From Pelagimonas sp. (GTDB taxonomy: Bacteria > Pseudomonadota > Alphaproteobacteria > Rhodobacterales > Rhodobacteraceae), in the NCBI GenBank assembly GCA_025210265.1, contig JAOASD010000023.1:124001-188000 (forward strand): a stretch of 64,000 nt of DNA. Reading direction: 5' to 3'. The first letter of the stretch is position 1; each line of letters begins with the position of its first letter. The notes under the pieces are model-generated. The model was not told where the DNA came from, searched no databases, and was given only the letters and a program-made list of their open reading frames with translations. Shown piece by piece: positions 8,415-18,088 of the stretch. The position numbers and the translations under genes were made by a program.

Positions 8415-9104
8415 TTGACACTGCATATTCGCCAGCCGCTGCCGACGGCAAAGATCGAAAGCCTGATTGACGAGGCCATGATCGCGCGCCCGCGCCGCCG
8501 GGCCTATCGCGACCATGCCAAACGCATCATGGATGTCGCTCTGGTCCTGCTGGTGGCGCTGCCTGTCCTTTTGGCCCTGCTGCCGATCATGGCGCTGATC
8601 GCGCTGGATGGCGCGTCGCCGCTGTATTTCCAAAAGCGCGTCGGCCGCAATGGCCGCATCTTTTATATGTGGAAGCTGCGCTCGATGGTGGTGAATGCCG
8701 ATCAGATGCTGGAAAGCTATCTGGCCGCAAACCCCGCGGCCCGTGCAGAATGGAACCGCGATCAGAAACTGAAGAACGATCCGCGCATCACGCCGGTTGG
8801 GCGGTTTATCCGCAAGACCTCGCTTGATGAGCTGCCGCAGCTGTGGAACGTGCTGCGCGGGGATATGTCCCTGGTGGGGCCGCGCCCGATGATGGTCAAC
8901 CAGCAAAGCCTGTATCCCGGCACCGCCTATTACGCGCTGCGCCCCGGCATCACCGGGTTTTGGCAGACCTCGGTCCGCAATGAATCCAGCTTTGCCGAAC
9001 GTGCGGGTTTTGACACGGACTATCTGCGCCAGCTCAGCTTTGGCACCGATCTTGCGGTGATGTTGCGCACGGTCAAGGTCGTGCTGAACGGCACCGGCTG
9101 CTGA
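8415..9104 (+). CDS. bacterial sugar transferase (ExoY/WcaJ-like undecaprenyl-phosphate sugar-1-phosphate transferase)
   Basis: A 229-residue protein with one membrane hairpin (about 39-63) followed by the polyprenyl glycosylphosphotransferase catalytic domain. Recognisable parts are [40 protein letters not shown] (the catalytic Asp/Glu area), LVGPRPM and RPGITGFWQ. These enzymes start exopolysaccharide repeat units by moving a sugar-1-phosphate onto undecaprenyl phosphate. It is the short ExoY-type form without the extra N-terminal membrane part. I choose the TTG start because a complete AGGAGGT (8404-8410) lies 4 bases before it. No other polysaccharide gene is adjacent, so it stands alone after a long control region. 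Confidence 0.88.
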   Translation: MTLHIRQPLPTAKIESLIDEAMIARPRRRAYRDHAKRIMDVALVLLVALPVLLALLPIMALIALDGASPLYFQKRVGRNGRIFYMWKLRSMVVNADQMLESYLAANPAARAEWNRDQKLKNDPRITPVGRFIRKTSLDELPQLWNVLRGDMSLVGPRPMMVNQQSLYPGTAYYALRPGITGFWQTSVRNESSFAERAGFDTDYLRQLSFGTDLAVMLRTVKVVLNGTGC

Positions 9105-9184
9105 TCACGTCCTGGGTCAGGGATTGACCGGCCCACAGCTACAGCGCATCTTCGAGGGCCTGTCTTGATACGGAGCCCAGCGCG

Positions 9185-9583
9185 ATGCAGCCCAGCCTGC
9201 GATCCCTTGACCATCTTGTTCTGACTGTGCGCGATCTGGATGCGACGGTCACATTTTACTCTGACATTCTGGGGATGCAGGCCACGCGCTTTCGCCCCAC
9301 CGATGGATCGACCCGCTGGGCGCTGACATTCGGGGCACAAAAGATCAATCTGCACCCAGCCGGGGCCGAGTTTGATCCAAAGGCCCTGCACCCCACCCCC
9401 GGCAGCGCGGATCTGTGTTTTCTGTCGGACACCCCGCTGGCCGACTGGCAGGCGCATCTGACCGGACATAAGGTCACAATAGAAGAAGGCCCCATCGCCC
9501 GAACCGGGGCGACAGGGCCAATCCTGTCGATCTATATCCGTGATCCCGATGACAATCTGATCGAGATTGCGAACCGGAGTTAG
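9185..9583 (+). CDS. VOC family (glyoxalase/bleomycin-resistance fold) protein
   Basis: A 132-residue single-domain protein with the VOC start LRSLDHLVLTVRDLDATVTF and the metal-site-like end IYIRDPDDNLIEIANR (Glu near residue 128). The family includes virulence-type dioxygenase-like proteins and small-molecule resistance proteins, and the substrate cannot be told. GGAG lies about 9 bases before the ATG. Its stop overlaps the convergent FMN reductase gene by 4 bp. Confidence 0.82.
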   Translation: MQPSLRSLDHLVLTVRDLDATVTFYSDILGMQATRFRPTDGSTRWALTFGAQKINLHPAGAEFDPKALHPTPGSADLCFLSDTPLADWQAHLTGHKVTIEEGPIARTGATGPILSIYIRDPDDNLIEIANRS

Positions 9584-10131
9584 AGCGCCGAGCGCGCGAC
9601 CTCGCGGTGCAACGCCTGCATCTGGCTTTCGATCAGGCGCAGGCTGCGCTCATTCGTTAGGCGACCGTCTGCGTCCCATTGATCCCCGGTCTGACCGATC
9701 ATCACCTCGGGTCCGCTCAGAAGGCGCGGCTGGAACGGCGTCAGGCACAGGCGCAGCATGTTCTGCGCGCGCTCGCCCCCGGCGCGGCCCGCCGCTGCCG
9801 ACAGGATCGCCACGGGCTTATCCTGCCACGGGCTGCCATTGGTGCGGCTGATCCAGTCCAGTGCATTTTTCAGCGCGCCAGACAAGCCTTTGTTATATTC
9901 CGGCGACACCACTAGGACCGCATCCGCTGCGGCGATGCGGTCTGCCAGATCCTGCACCTCGGCGGGGATACCGGTGTCGTCCTCGATGTCCTGGTCATAA
10001 AGCGGAAACCGGATGTCGGCCTCGTGAAACTCCGCTGGGTCAAAGATCCGCGCGGCCTCGCGCAGCAGCATCCGATTGGTGGATTGCGCCCGCAGCGCGC
10101 CGCAGAGCCCGACCAGTTTCAAATCGCTCAT
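9580..10131 (-). CDS. NAD(P)H-dependent FMN reductase
   Basis: A 183-residue flavodoxin-like reductase. The FMN phosphate loop is near the N-terminus (GALRAQSTNRMLL, about 11-23), and the family motif VVSPEYNKGLSGALKNALDW is near 74-93. Members reduce FMN, quinones, azo dyes or chromate with NAD(P)H in the cytoplasm; the natural substrate is unclear. It converges on the VOC gene with overlapping stop codons. Confidence 0.87.
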   Translation of the reverse strand: MSDLKLVGLCGALRAQSTNRMLLREAARIFDPAEFHEADIRFPLYDQDIEDDTGIPAEVQDLADRIAAADAVLVVSPEYNKGLSGALKNALDWISRTNGSPWQDKPVAILSAAAGRAGGERAQNMLRLCLTPFQPRLLSGPEVMIGQTGDQWDADGRLTNERSLRLIESQMQALHREVARSAL

Positions 10132-10170
10132 TTCTGTCTCTCCTCATGACGTTGTCACAAAGGGTAACAG

Positions 10171-10197
10171 CAAAACGCCGCAGGAAAACCCGCGGCG
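10171..10197 (-). terminator. probable intrinsic terminator after the OmpA-family gene
   Basis: On the minus strand CGCCGC and GCGGCG (10197-10176) form a GC-rich hairpin with an A/T loop, followed by only four T. It lies between the OmpA gene stop and the FMN reductase start. Confidence 0.55.
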
Positions 10198-10268
10198 CTG
10201 CGTCATCTTATGTGCAGGTATGCACAGCTGCCATCCTTATCAGCGGCGTCTGCGCAGACCTTGGGCGA

Positions 10269-10937
10269 TCAGGCGTTGGGCAGGATCACAATTTCGACCC
10301 GGCGGTTCTGGGCCTTGCCCTCGGGTGTCAGGTTCGATGCGATGGGCTGATCTTCGCCCCGACCGATGACCTGCACACGGCTGCCGGGCACACCTTCGGA
10401 CAGAAGGACGTTGGCGACGGCCTGCGCACGGCGCTGCGACAAATCAAGGTTATAGCCCGCATCGCCATCGCTGTCCGTATGGCCGATCACCTGCGCGGTG
10501 GTGCCCGGATAGGCGATCAGGCTGGCCCCCACATCGCGCAGATCGGCAACCAGGGTCGGGCGCAATTCGCTGCTGGCGGTGGCGAACAGGATGTCCTGCG
10601 GCATGGTGACGATCAGGCGATCCCCGGTGTTGCGGATCGTGGTGTCCGGGCCAAGCTGCTGGCGCAGTTCGGCCTCTTGCTTGTCCAGCTGGTTGCCGAT
10701 GGCGGCACCGGCGGCGGCACCGATCAGCGCGCCGGCCACGGTGGCGCGGTTGCGTTCACCCTTGTCGTCGCCCCCGGCCAGACGGCCGGTGAGCGCGCCC
10801 AGACCAGCGCCGATCAGCGCGCCCTGTTTGGCCTGACGGTTCGGGTCGCTCTGGTCGATCAGGGGACCGGTGGTACAGGCGCTAAGCGACAGCGCGGTGA
10901 TGGTGGATAGAACAATCGCGGAATTTGCCCGGATCAT
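10269..10937 (-). CDS. OmpA-family outer-membrane lipoprotein with glycine-zipper segment
   Basis: A 222-residue protein with a lipoprotein signal peptide ending in the lipobox LSAC (Cys21). A Gly/Ala-rich zipper follows (about 40-86, GALIGAGLGALTG and GALIGAAAGAAIGN). The C-terminal OmpA peptidoglycan-binding domain (about 110-222) has TAQVIGHTDSDGDAGYN and LSQRRAQAVANVL. It resembles YiaD-type lipoproteins that tie the outer membrane to the cell wall. It is transcribed alone and ends near a hairpin terminator. Confidence 0.9.
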   Translation of the reverse strand: MIRANSAIVLSTITALSLSACTTGPLIDQSDPNRQAKQGALIGAGLGALTGRLAGGDDKGERNRATVAGALIGAAAGAAIGNQLDKQEAELRQQLGPDTTIRNTGDRLIVTMPQDILFATASSELRPTLVADLRDVGASLIAYPGTTAQVIGHTDSDGDAGYNLDLSQRRAQAVANVLLSEGVPGSRVQVIGRGEDQPIASNLTPEGKAQNRRVEIVILPNA

Positions 10938-11084
10938 GTTGCGTGCCTCATATCTGAATTTGCCCCTATTTCATGGGGTCTGTGACTGCTGATATGCAAT
11001 AACATCCCCCTCGGGGCGCACAATGTCACGGGGAAATCCGCGCATCGCGCTGCGCGGATCGGCAAGGCTCCGCGCATTTTGGCC

Positions 11085-11939
11085 CTAGGCGGCGGTTTCG
11101 GCGTCCTCGCGCGCGGCCTCCCACGCCAGAAGCGCACGCTTGACCGGCAGGCCCCAGTGATAGCCGCCCAGCGCGCCAGTTTTGCGCAACGCGCGGTGGC
11201 AGGGGATCAGATAACTGATCGGGTTGCGCCCCACAGCGGTGCCCACGGCGCGCACCGCCTTGGGTTTGCCGACCAGCCCGGCCAGTTCGGAATAGGTTGT
11301 GACATGGCCCGATGGGATCTGCAGCAGGGCCTCCCATACTTTGATCTGCAACGGCGAGCCGATCAGATAGAGCGGCACCTCGCCTGTTTGCTGCAGGCCA
11401 AAGGCGGTTTCCGCCCAGGCGCGCAGGCGGTCCGGGGCCTTTACATATTCGGCCTTGGGCCAGCGGCTGGTCAGATCCTCCAGTGCCTCGGCCTCGGTGC
11501 ATTCGGATCCAAATCCGATGCCGCAGATGCCTTTGTCAGTGCCCATGACAAGGGCCGGGCCGAACGGGCTGTCGAACCAACCCCAATAGATCACCAGACC
11601 CTCCCCCTGGCGGGCGTAATCGCCTGGGCTCATGGCTTCCCAGCGCAGGAACAGATCATGCAACCGCCCGCCGCCGCTTAACCCCACCTCATGCGCGGTG
11701 GATAGCGTGGTAAAGCGTTGCTGCAACAGGGTCTTGGCATGGCCCAGCGTCAGATATTGCTGATAGCGTTTGGGCGATACCCCGACCCATTGCGAAAACA
11801 GGCGCTGGAAATGCGCCGGGCTCATGCCGATTTCGCTGGCCAGCTGGTCCAGGCTGGCCGCAGGGCCAAGCGCATCCACCGCATCCAGCGCACGGCGCAT
11901 GACATGGAAATGATAGCTTTGATCGCTGTCCTTGGGCAT
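11085..11939 (-). CDS. AraC-type HTH fused to O6-methylguanine-DNA methyltransferase
   Basis: About 284 residues. An N-terminal AraC-type helix-turn-helix region (LASEIGMSPAHFQRLFSQWV and PKRYQQYL, about 33-70) is followed by the alkyltransferase domain with the acceptor cysteine in IPCHRAL (near residue 244). The Ada-type zinc/phosphotriester domain is absent, so it combines Ada's DNA-binding and Ogt-type repair parts only. It should remove O6-alkylguanine damage and may regulate genes. I choose the ATG at 11939 because GAGGA lies about 7 bases before it; an ATG 24 bp upstream has no proper spacing. Confidence 0.85.
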   Translation of the reverse strand: MPKDSDQSYHFHVMRRALDAVDALGPAASLDQLASEIGMSPAHFQRLFSQWVGVSPKRYQQYLTLGHAKTLLQQRFTTLSTAHEVGLSGGGRLHDLFLRWEAMSPGDYARQGEGLVIYWGWFDSPFGPALVMGTDKGICGIGFGSECTEAEALEDLTSRWPKAEYVKAPDRLRAWAETAFGLQQTGEVPLYLIGSPLQIKVWEALLQIPSGHVTTYSELAGLVGKPKAVRAVGTAVGRNPISYLIPCHRALRKTGALGGYHWGLPVKRALLAWEAAREDAETAA

Positions 11940-12053
11940 GGAATCCTCATCGGTTTTGACCATATCCTAGCGGGCGCGCGCGGGCCAAACGACCCGGAAA
12001 TTGCGCATTTCAGCAGGCTTGACTTGTCGCGCCGCGCAGGTGCCAATCGCAGG

Positions 12054-12935
12054 ATGGATCACAAGACATTCATGGCCTCGCTGCCGCCCAAAGATCTGGC
12101 CCGCCTGTCACAGCGATCAGACGCAAAGGGGCTGCGCCATCTGGCGCTGCATCTGGGGGCCATCTGCGCGCTGGGGCTGTGGATCGCGCTGGGAGGGCCG
12201 CTTTGGTGGGCGCTGATCCCGGTGCAGGGTGTGCTGATCGTGTTCCTGTTCACGCTTGAACATGAATGCACCCATCAGACCCCTTTCGCCAATACACGCC
12301 TGAACGAAGCAGTGGGGCATCTTTGCGGGTTTTTACTGCTGCTGCCCTTCCTGTGGTTTCGCTATTTCCATCTGGCGCATCACCGCTGGACCAACCTGCC
12401 GGGCAAAGACCCGGAGCTGGACAGCCCCAAACCCACCAGCTGGGGGGCGTGGATCAAACATGTGTCGGGCCTCCCCATGTGGGTCAGTCTGATGCGCCAG
12501 TTGATCGTGAACGCGATGGGCCGGGCCAAAGCCCCCTACCTGCCGGACCGCGCCTTGCCACGCATCACATTTGAGGCCCGCGTGCTGCTGGTGCTCTATG
12601 CGTTGGCGGCGCTTAGCCTGATGGTGTCACCACTTTTGTTCTGGGTCTGGATCCTGCCGGCGCTGGTCGGGCAGCCCTTCCTGCGGCTGTATCTGCTGGC
12701 AGAGCATGGCCGCTGTCCCGAAGTGGCGAATATGTTCGACAACACCCGCACGACCTTTACCAATCGGGTGCTGCGCTTTCTGGCCTGGAACATGCCTTAC
12801 CACGTCGAACACCACACCGCGCCCAATGTGCCGTTTCACCAACTGCCCGCGCTGCACCAGCGCATTCAAACCCATCTGAAACACACCGAAAACGGCTATG
12901 CGCGCTTTACCGCCAAATGGATCGGCGATCTGTGA
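12054..12935 (+). CDS. membrane fatty acid desaturase family protein
   Basis: A 293-residue membrane protein with the three histidine boxes of the di-iron desaturase/hydroxylase superfamily: HECTH (near 69), HLAHHRWT (near 106) and HVEHH (near 246). Four or more hydrophobic helices surround them. The family introduces double bonds or hydroxyl groups into acyl chains or carotenoid-like substrates; this one cannot be assigned to a substrate. The start at 12054 places the first residues just before the first helix. It is divergent from the alkyltransferase gene, with about 114 bp between them. Confidence 0.85.
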   Translation: MDHKTFMASLPPKDLARLSQRSDAKGLRHLALHLGAICALGLWIALGGPLWWALIPVQGVLIVFLFTLEHECTHQTPFANTRLNEAVGHLCGFLLLLPFLWFRYFHLAHHRWTNLPGKDPELDSPKPTSWGAWIKHVSGLPMWVSLMRQLIVNAMGRAKAPYLPDRALPRITFEARVLLVLYALAALSLMVSPLLFWVWILPALVGQPFLRLYLLAEHGRCPEVANMFDNTRTTFTNRVLRFLAWNMPYHVEHHTAPNVPFHQLPALHQRIQTHLKHTENGYARFTAKWIGDL

Positions 12936-12971
12936 CTTGCCCCAAGGCCCGCGCCGTTGCATAGCGGTAGC

Positions 12972-13616
12972 ATGGCAAAGCAGCTAGATTATCACACGAT
13001 CCGCCAGATCTTTGACCGTTTCCGCGAGGCCGAGGCAGAACCCAAAGGCGAGCTGAACCACACCAATGCCTATACATTGGTCGTGGCCGTTGCCCTATCT
13101 GCGCAGGCCACGGATGCCGGGGTGAACAAAGCCACCGAAGACCTGTTCAAGATCGCGGACACGCCGCAAAAGATGCTCGACCTCGGCGAAGAGGGCGTGA
13201 TCGAACATATCAAGACCATTGGCCTGTACCGGCAAAAGGCCAAGAACGTCATCAAAACCGCCCGCATTCTGGTCGAGGACTACGGCGGCGAAGTCCCCAA
13301 CAGCCGCGCCGCGCTGGAAAGCCTGCCCGGTGTGGGGCGCAAAACCGCCAATGTGGTGCTGAACATGTGGTGGGGCCATCCCAGCCAGGCGGTGGACACG
13401 CATATCTTTCGGGTGGGCAACCGCACCGGGATCTGTCCGGGCAAGGATGTGGTCGCCGTGGAACGCGCGATCGAGGATCACATCCCCGTCGATTACCAAC
13501 ATCACGCCCATCACTGGCTAATTCTGCACGGGCGCTATATCTGCGTGGCGCGAAAACCGAAATGCGGAGCCTGCGTGATCCGCGAATTCTGCCAGTTCGA
13601 GGACAAAACCCAATGA
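12972..13616 (+). CDS. nth: endonuclease III
   Basis: A 214-residue base-excision repair glycosylase/AP lyase. The helix-hairpin-helix LPGVGRKTANVVLN carries the catalytic Lys, and VDTHIFRVGNR carries the catalytic Asp. The C-terminal cluster Cys-X6-Cys-X2-Cys-X5-Cys (CVARKPKCGACVIREFC) binds a [4Fe-4S] cluster. It removes oxidised pyrimidines. The start at 12972 (MAKQLDYHTI) fits the family length. Its stop overlaps the start of the kinase gene (ATGA). Confidence 0.95.
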   Translation: MAKQLDYHTIRQIFDRFREAEAEPKGELNHTNAYTLVVAVALSAQATDAGVNKATEDLFKIADTPQKMLDLGEEGVIEHIKTIGLYRQKAKNVIKTARILVEDYGGEVPNSRAALESLPGVGRKTANVVLNMWWGHPSQAVDTHIFRVGNRTGICPGKDVVAVERAIEDHIPVDYQHHAHHWLILHGRYICVARKPKCGACVIREFCQFEDKTQ

Positions 13617-14608
13617 AAAAGTATCAGGTTGTCGGCATCGGCAATGCCGTTGTCGATGTGATCGCCCGCGCCGAAGACACGTTTCTGGATCTGATGGGGA
13701 TCGAAAAAGGCATCATGCAACTGGTCGAACGCGAGCGCGGCGAAACCCTGTATGCCGCGATGCAGGACCGGCTTCAGACGCCGGGCGGCTCGGTTGCCAA
13801 TACGCTGGCGGGTCTGGGCAATCTGGGTCTGCGCACCGCCTTTATTGGCCGCGTGCATGACGACGCGCTGGGCCGGTTCTATGCCGAAGCGATGGAAAAG
13901 GACGGCACCGATTTTGTGAACCCGCCGGTTGAAGGGGGCGAGCTGCCGACCTCGCGCAGCATGATCTTTGTTTCGCCCGATGGCGAGCGGTCAATGAACA
14001 CCTATCTGGGCATCTCCGCCGAACTCTCTCCGGCAGATGTGCCCGAAGAGGTCGCCGCCGAGGCCGAGCTGATCTTTCTCGAAGGCTATCTGTTCGACAA
14101 GGACAAGGGCAAAGAGGCGTTCCTGCGCGCCGCCCGCACCTGTCGCGCCGCTGGGGGCAAGGCCGGGATCGCCATTTCCGATCCGTTCTGCGTGGAACGC
14201 CATCGCGCCGATTTCTTGCGCCTGATCGAGGAAGAAATGGATTACGTGATCGGCAATGAGGCCGAGATCCGCTCGCTGTTCCAGAACGATGATCTGGAGG
14301 CCGATCTGAACGCGGTTGCCGCGATCTGCCCGCTGGTGGTCTGCACCCGCTCCGGGGATGGCGTGACCATCATGCGCGACGGGGTGCGCACCGATATTGC
14401 GGTTGAAAAAGTCACGCCGGTCGATGCGACGGGCGCGGGCGATCAGTTCGCGGCGGGCTTCCTTTACGGGCTGGCGACCGGGGCGGATATGGCGCTGGCA
14501 GGCCGCATGGGCTGTGCCTCGGCTGCCGAAGTCATCAGCCATATCGGCCCCCGCCCCGAAGCCAACCTACAGGCGCTGTTCCGCCAGCAGGGTCTGATCG
14601 CAGACTAA
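13613..14608 (+). CDS. PfkB-family adenosine kinase-like sugar/nucleoside kinase
   Basis: A 331-residue ribokinase-fold kinase. It has the PfkB entry motif QTPGGSVANTLAGLGNLG and the C-terminal signature VTPVDATGAGDQFAAGFLYG with the catalytic Asp in GAGD. The N-terminus (VVGIGNAVVDVIARAED) is typical of the adenosine kinase group in alphaproteobacteria. It would phosphorylate adenosine or a sugar with ATP in the cytoplasm. It is translationally coupled to nth by a 4-bp overlap. Confidence 0.87.
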   Translation: MKKYQVVGIGNAVVDVIARAEDTFLDLMGIEKGIMQLVERERGETLYAAMQDRLQTPGGSVANTLAGLGNLGLRTAFIGRVHDDALGRFYAEAMEKDGTDFVNPPVEGGELPTSRSMIFVSPDGERSMNTYLGISAELSPADVPEEVAAEAELIFLEGYLFDKDKGKEAFLRAARTCRAAGGKAGIAISDPFCVERHRADFLRLIEEEMDYVIGNEAEIRSLFQNDDLEADLNAVAAICPLVVCTRSGDGVTIMRDGVRTDIAVEKVTPVDATGAGDQFAAGFLYGLATGADMALAGRMGCASAAEVISHIGPRPEANLQALFRQQGLIAD

Positions 14609-14731
14609 GCCCTATACCCCCGCGCGGGTCACCCCGCCGGGGATTTACAGGCCCTGCAAAGGCCCAGCTCTATATCCGCGATTTCAAGCGAGCCAGACGA
14701 TCAGCATGACGCGCTTAAACCACCTTGCAGA

Positions 14732-17533
14732 TCAGTGGGCCTCGGCCCAGTTGGCGCCCTGACCGGCATCGACGACCAAAGGGACGTCCAGTTTGACCAC
14801 TGGCTCTGCTGCGCCTTCCATCACGCGGCGCGCGGTGCCGATCAGGTCGTCCACCGCGCTCGCGTCGACTTCGAACAGCAATTCGTCGTGCACCTGCAGC
14901 AGCATCTTGGCGGGCAGGCCTGCGATGGCATCGGGCATCTGGATCATGGCGCGCCGGATGATGTCCGCCGCCGTGCCCTGAATCGGCGCGTTGATCGCCG
15001 CGCGCTTGGCAAAACCCGCACGGGGGCCTTTTGCCCCGATCTCGGGCATGTGGATCTGGCGCCCAAACAGGGTTTCGACGCGCTTGTGTTCCTTGGCAAA
15101 CTCCACGGTCTGATCCATGTATGTGCGGATGCCGGGGAAGCGTTCGAAATAACGGTCGATAAAGCCCTGCGCCTCGGCCCGCGGAATGCGCAGGTTGCGC
15201 GCCAGACCAAAGCCCGAAATCCCGTAAATCACACCAAAGTTGATCGCCTTGGCCTGACGGCGAATATCGGGGGTCATGTCCTCCAGCGGCACGTCGAACA
15301 TTTCTGACGCGGTCATGGCGTGAATGTCATGGCCGTCACGGAACGCCTGTTTCAGCGCGTCGATCCCGGCGATATGGGCCAGGATGCGCAGCTCGATCTG
15401 GCTATAGTCCAGCGCGACCAGCACCTTGCCCTCGGGTGCGACAAAGGCCTCGCGGATGCGGCGGCCTTCTTCGGTGCGGATCGGGATATTCTGCAGGTTC
15501 GGATCGCTAGAGGCCATGCGCCCGGTATTTGCGCCCGACTGAATATACGAGGTATGCACGCGGCCCGTTTCAGCGTTGATGTGATCCTGCAGCGCGTCCG
15601 TATAAGTCGATTTCAGCTTGGCCAGTTGGCGGTAATCCAGCACGCGGGCGGCGAAATCATGTTCGGTGGCCAGATCCTCCAGCACATCAGCGGGGGTGGA
15701 CCATTGGCCGGTCTTGGTTTTCTTGCCGCCCTCAAGGCTCATATCCTCGAACAGAATCTGGCCGACCTGCGCGGGGGATTGGACGTTGAAATCCTTGCCC
15801 GCCAATTCGTGCAGCTCGGCCTCGTATCCCGCCATTTTCTGGGCAAAGGCGTTGGACATGCGCGACAGCACTTCGCGATCGACAAGGATCCCGTCCATTT
15901 CCATCCGGGACAGGACCGGGACCAGCGGCCTTTCCAGCCCCTCATAGACGCGGGTCACGCGGGCCTGATGCAGGCGGGGTTTGAAAATCTGCCAGAGGCG
16001 CAGGGTGATGTCCGCATCCTCGGCAGCGTAATCCACGGCCTTTTCAATCGGCACGCGGTCAAAGGTGATCTGACTTTTGCCCGTACCCAGCAGATCCTTG
16101 ATCGGGATCGGTGTGTGCGACAGGTAGCGATCCGACAGCTGGTCCATGCCATGCCCGTGCAGCCCGCCATGCAGCGCGTAGGACATCAGCATCGTGTCAT
16201 CAATCGGGGCGACGCTGACGCCATAGCGGGCAAAGACCTTGGCATCATATTTCATGTTCTGCCCGATCTTGATCACCGCCGGATCTTCGAGCAGGGGTTT
16301 CAGCGCGTCCAGCGCCTGGTTGAGCGGCATCTGCCCCTCGGCCAATTCGTCCGAGCCAAACAGGTCGTCGCTGGCCTGTGCGCGGTGGATCAGCGGGATA
16401 TAGCAGGCATGGCCTGCCTCGACACAAAGCGAGATACCAACCAGATCGCAGACCATTTCGTCCAGACCGGTGGTTTCTGTGTCCACGGCAACCCAGCCGC
16501 GTTCCTGCGCCTGCGCGATCCAGCCCTGAAGCGTTTCAAGGTCGCGCACACAGTCATATTTTGCCTGATCAAAGCCCGGCTGTTCCGGGGCGTCGGTGCT
16601 GACCTCTTCTGCTTTGGGCTCTGGCATGGCGGGGGCCTCCGCCCCGAGGCTGTCGGCCACGCGCTTGGTCAGGCTGCGAAATTCCATCTGCGCAAGAAAG
16701 CCCAGCAGCGTGTCGGGCTCGGGGTCTTTGACCTCCAGATCGTCCAGCGTGAAATCCAGATCCATGGCGCAATCCAGCTGCACCAGCTTTTTCGACAGCT
16801 CGATCTGGTCGCGCTTTTCGATCAGGGTCTGGCGGCGCTTGGGCTGTTTGATTTCCTCGGCCCGGTCCAGCAGCTCCTCAAGCGAACCGTATTCGTTGAT
16901 CAACAGCGCTGCGGTCTTGATCCCGATACCCGGCGCGCCCGGCACGTTGTCGACACTGTCCCCGGCAAGGGCCTGCACATCGACCACCCGTTCGGGGCCG
17001 ACGCCAAATTTTTCATGTACCCCATCGCGGTCGATGCGCTTGTTCTTCATCGGGTCCAGCATCTCGACCCCGTCGCCGACCAGCTGCATCAGGTCCTTGT
17101 CGCTGGACAGGATGGTCACGCGGCCACCGGCCTCGCGCGCCTGACAGGCCAGAGTGGCCATGATGTCATCGGCCTCGAACCCTTCGATTTCCTTGCAGGC
17201 GATGTTGAAGGCGCGGGTGGCGTCGCGGGTCAGGGGCATCTGCGGGCGCAGATCCTCGGGCATGGCTTCGCGGTTGGCTTTGTACTGATCATACAGATCG
17301 TTGCGGAAGGTGTGGCTGCCCTTGTCAAAGATCACCGCCACATGGGTCGGCGCATCGGGGCCGGTGTTTCCTTCGACATAGCGTTGCAGCATGTTGCAGA
17401 ACCCGCTGACCGCGCCAATCGGCAGCCCATCGGATTTGCGCGTCAGCGGCGGCAGCGCGTGGAACGCACGAAAGATAAAGGCCGAGCCATCAATCAGATG
17501 CAGGTGACACCCTTTGCCAAATCCGTCGCTCAT
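14732..17533 (-). CDS. polA: DNA polymerase I
   Basis: 933 residues, three domains in the usual order. They are the 5'-3' exonuclease (about 1-290, LHLIDGSAFIFRAFHALPPL; DDIMATLA), the proofreading 3'-5' exonuclease (about 325-515, WVAVDTETTGL with both acidic ligands, and YAAEDADITLRL), and the family A polymerase (about 545-933). Polymerase motifs A (VALDYSQIELR), B (RRQAKAINFGVIYG) and C (LLQVHDELLFEV) are intact, so all three activities are expected. It works in Okazaki fragment processing and repair. It is a single-gene unit with a 39-bp gap from a divergent secreted-protein gene. Confidence 0.97.
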   Translation of the reverse strand: MSDGFGKGCHLHLIDGSAFIFRAFHALPPLTRKSDGLPIGAVSGFCNMLQRYVEGNTGPDAPTHVAVIFDKGSHTFRNDLYDQYKANREAMPEDLRPQMPLTRDATRAFNIACKEIEGFEADDIMATLACQAREAGGRVTILSSDKDLMQLVGDGVEMLDPMKNKRIDRDGVHEKFGVGPERVVDVQALAGDSVDNVPGAPGIGIKTAALLINEYGSLEELLDRAEEIKQPKRRQTLIEKRDQIELSKKLVQLDCAMDLDFTLDDLEVKDPEPDTLLGFLAQMEFRSLTKRVADSLGAEAPAMPEPKAEEVSTDAPEQPGFDQAKYDCVRDLETLQGWIAQAQERGWVAVDTETTGLDEMVCDLVGISLCVEAGHACYIPLIHRAQASDDLFGSDELAEGQMPLNQALDALKPLLEDPAVIKIGQNMKYDAKVFARYGVSVAPIDDTMLMSYALHGGLHGHGMDQLSDRYLSHTPIPIKDLLGTGKSQITFDRVPIEKAVDYAAEDADITLRLWQIFKPRLHQARVTRVYEGLERPLVPVLSRMEMDGILVDREVLSRMSNAFAQKMAGYEAELHELAGKDFNVQSPAQVGQILFEDMSLEGGKKTKTGQWSTPADVLEDLATEHDFAARVLDYRQLAKLKSTYTDALQDHINAETGRVHTSYIQSGANTGRMASSDPNLQNIPIRTEEGRRIREAFVAPEGKVLVALDYSQIELRILAHIAGIDALKQAFRDGHDIHAMTASEMFDVPLEDMTPDIRRQAKAINFGVIYGISGFGLARNLRIPRAEAQGFIDRYFERFPGIRTYMDQTVEFAKEHKRVETLFGRQIHMPEIGAKGPRAGFAKRAAINAPIQGTAADIIRRAMIQMPDAIAGLPAKMLLQVHDELLFEVDASAVDDLIGTARRVMEGAAEPVVKLDVPLVVDAGQGANWAEAH

Positions 17534-17572
17534 GCTACCTCTCCTGCGATCCTATTCAGAGGTCTGTTTTAC

Positions 17573-18079
17573 ATGTTCCGCACAGCGTTGCCAGTTGTCC
17601 TTTTCCTCAGCGCGCCTGCATTTGCGCAAGGCATTGAATTGCCGGGGCTGAGCGACAAATCCCCCAAGGCGCCGGTACTGCCCGCCTGCGAAAATCACCC
17701 CTATAGCCAGCAGAACTGTGTCCGGGTGCTGGCATGTATCGGCGATACGGGGCTGCATTTTGACGGGCAGGCGCGCGGCTGGGATCAAGGTGTGGTGCTG
17801 GGTGCGACCAGTGAGGGCGTGCCCTGCGCCGGGCATTGGCAGTCTGGTGGTTTCATGGGGTCGGGCACGTCGCAAATGACCTGCCAGGACCAGCTAAACG
17901 TCGATGTGCTGTATTACACGCAGGACAATGAAACCGGCACCGTGATCGGGCGCGGTATGGACAGTTTCGGCCGATCTATCATCGTCTGGACCGGGCAGAA
18001 TGTGCTGAAATTCCTGACCCCCGACGGCAAGATCGGCGCCGAGCTGCCCTGCGGCCCGACACCGATCCCGATCAGTTGA
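17573..18079 (+). CDS. small secreted cysteine-containing protein, unknown function
   Basis: A 168-residue protein with a clear signal peptide (FRTALPVVLFLSAPAFAQG, cleavage after AFA near residue 19). The mature part has six cysteines (PAC, NC, AC, PC, TC, PC), an even number that could form three disulfides in the periplasm. No catalytic motif is visible and I do not recognise a family. An AGAGGT-type site lies about 9 bases before the ATG. It is divergent from polA and convergent with the pirin gene. Confidence 0.75.
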   Translation: MFRTALPVVLFLSAPAFAQGIELPGLSDKSPKAPVLPACENHPYSQQNCVRVLACIGDTGLHFDGQARGWDQGVVLGATSEGVPCAGHWQSGGFMGSGTSQMTCQDQLNVDVLYYTQDNETGTVIGRGMDSFGRSIIVWTGQNVLKFLTPDGKIGAELPCGPTPIPIS

Positions 18080-18088
18080 GGGTCTGTC

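Noticed and set aside
15320-17572. Open frame upstream of the small secreted protein, opposite polA
   Set aside because: Only the last 168 residues, with their own signal peptide and start, look real. The rest mirrors polA.
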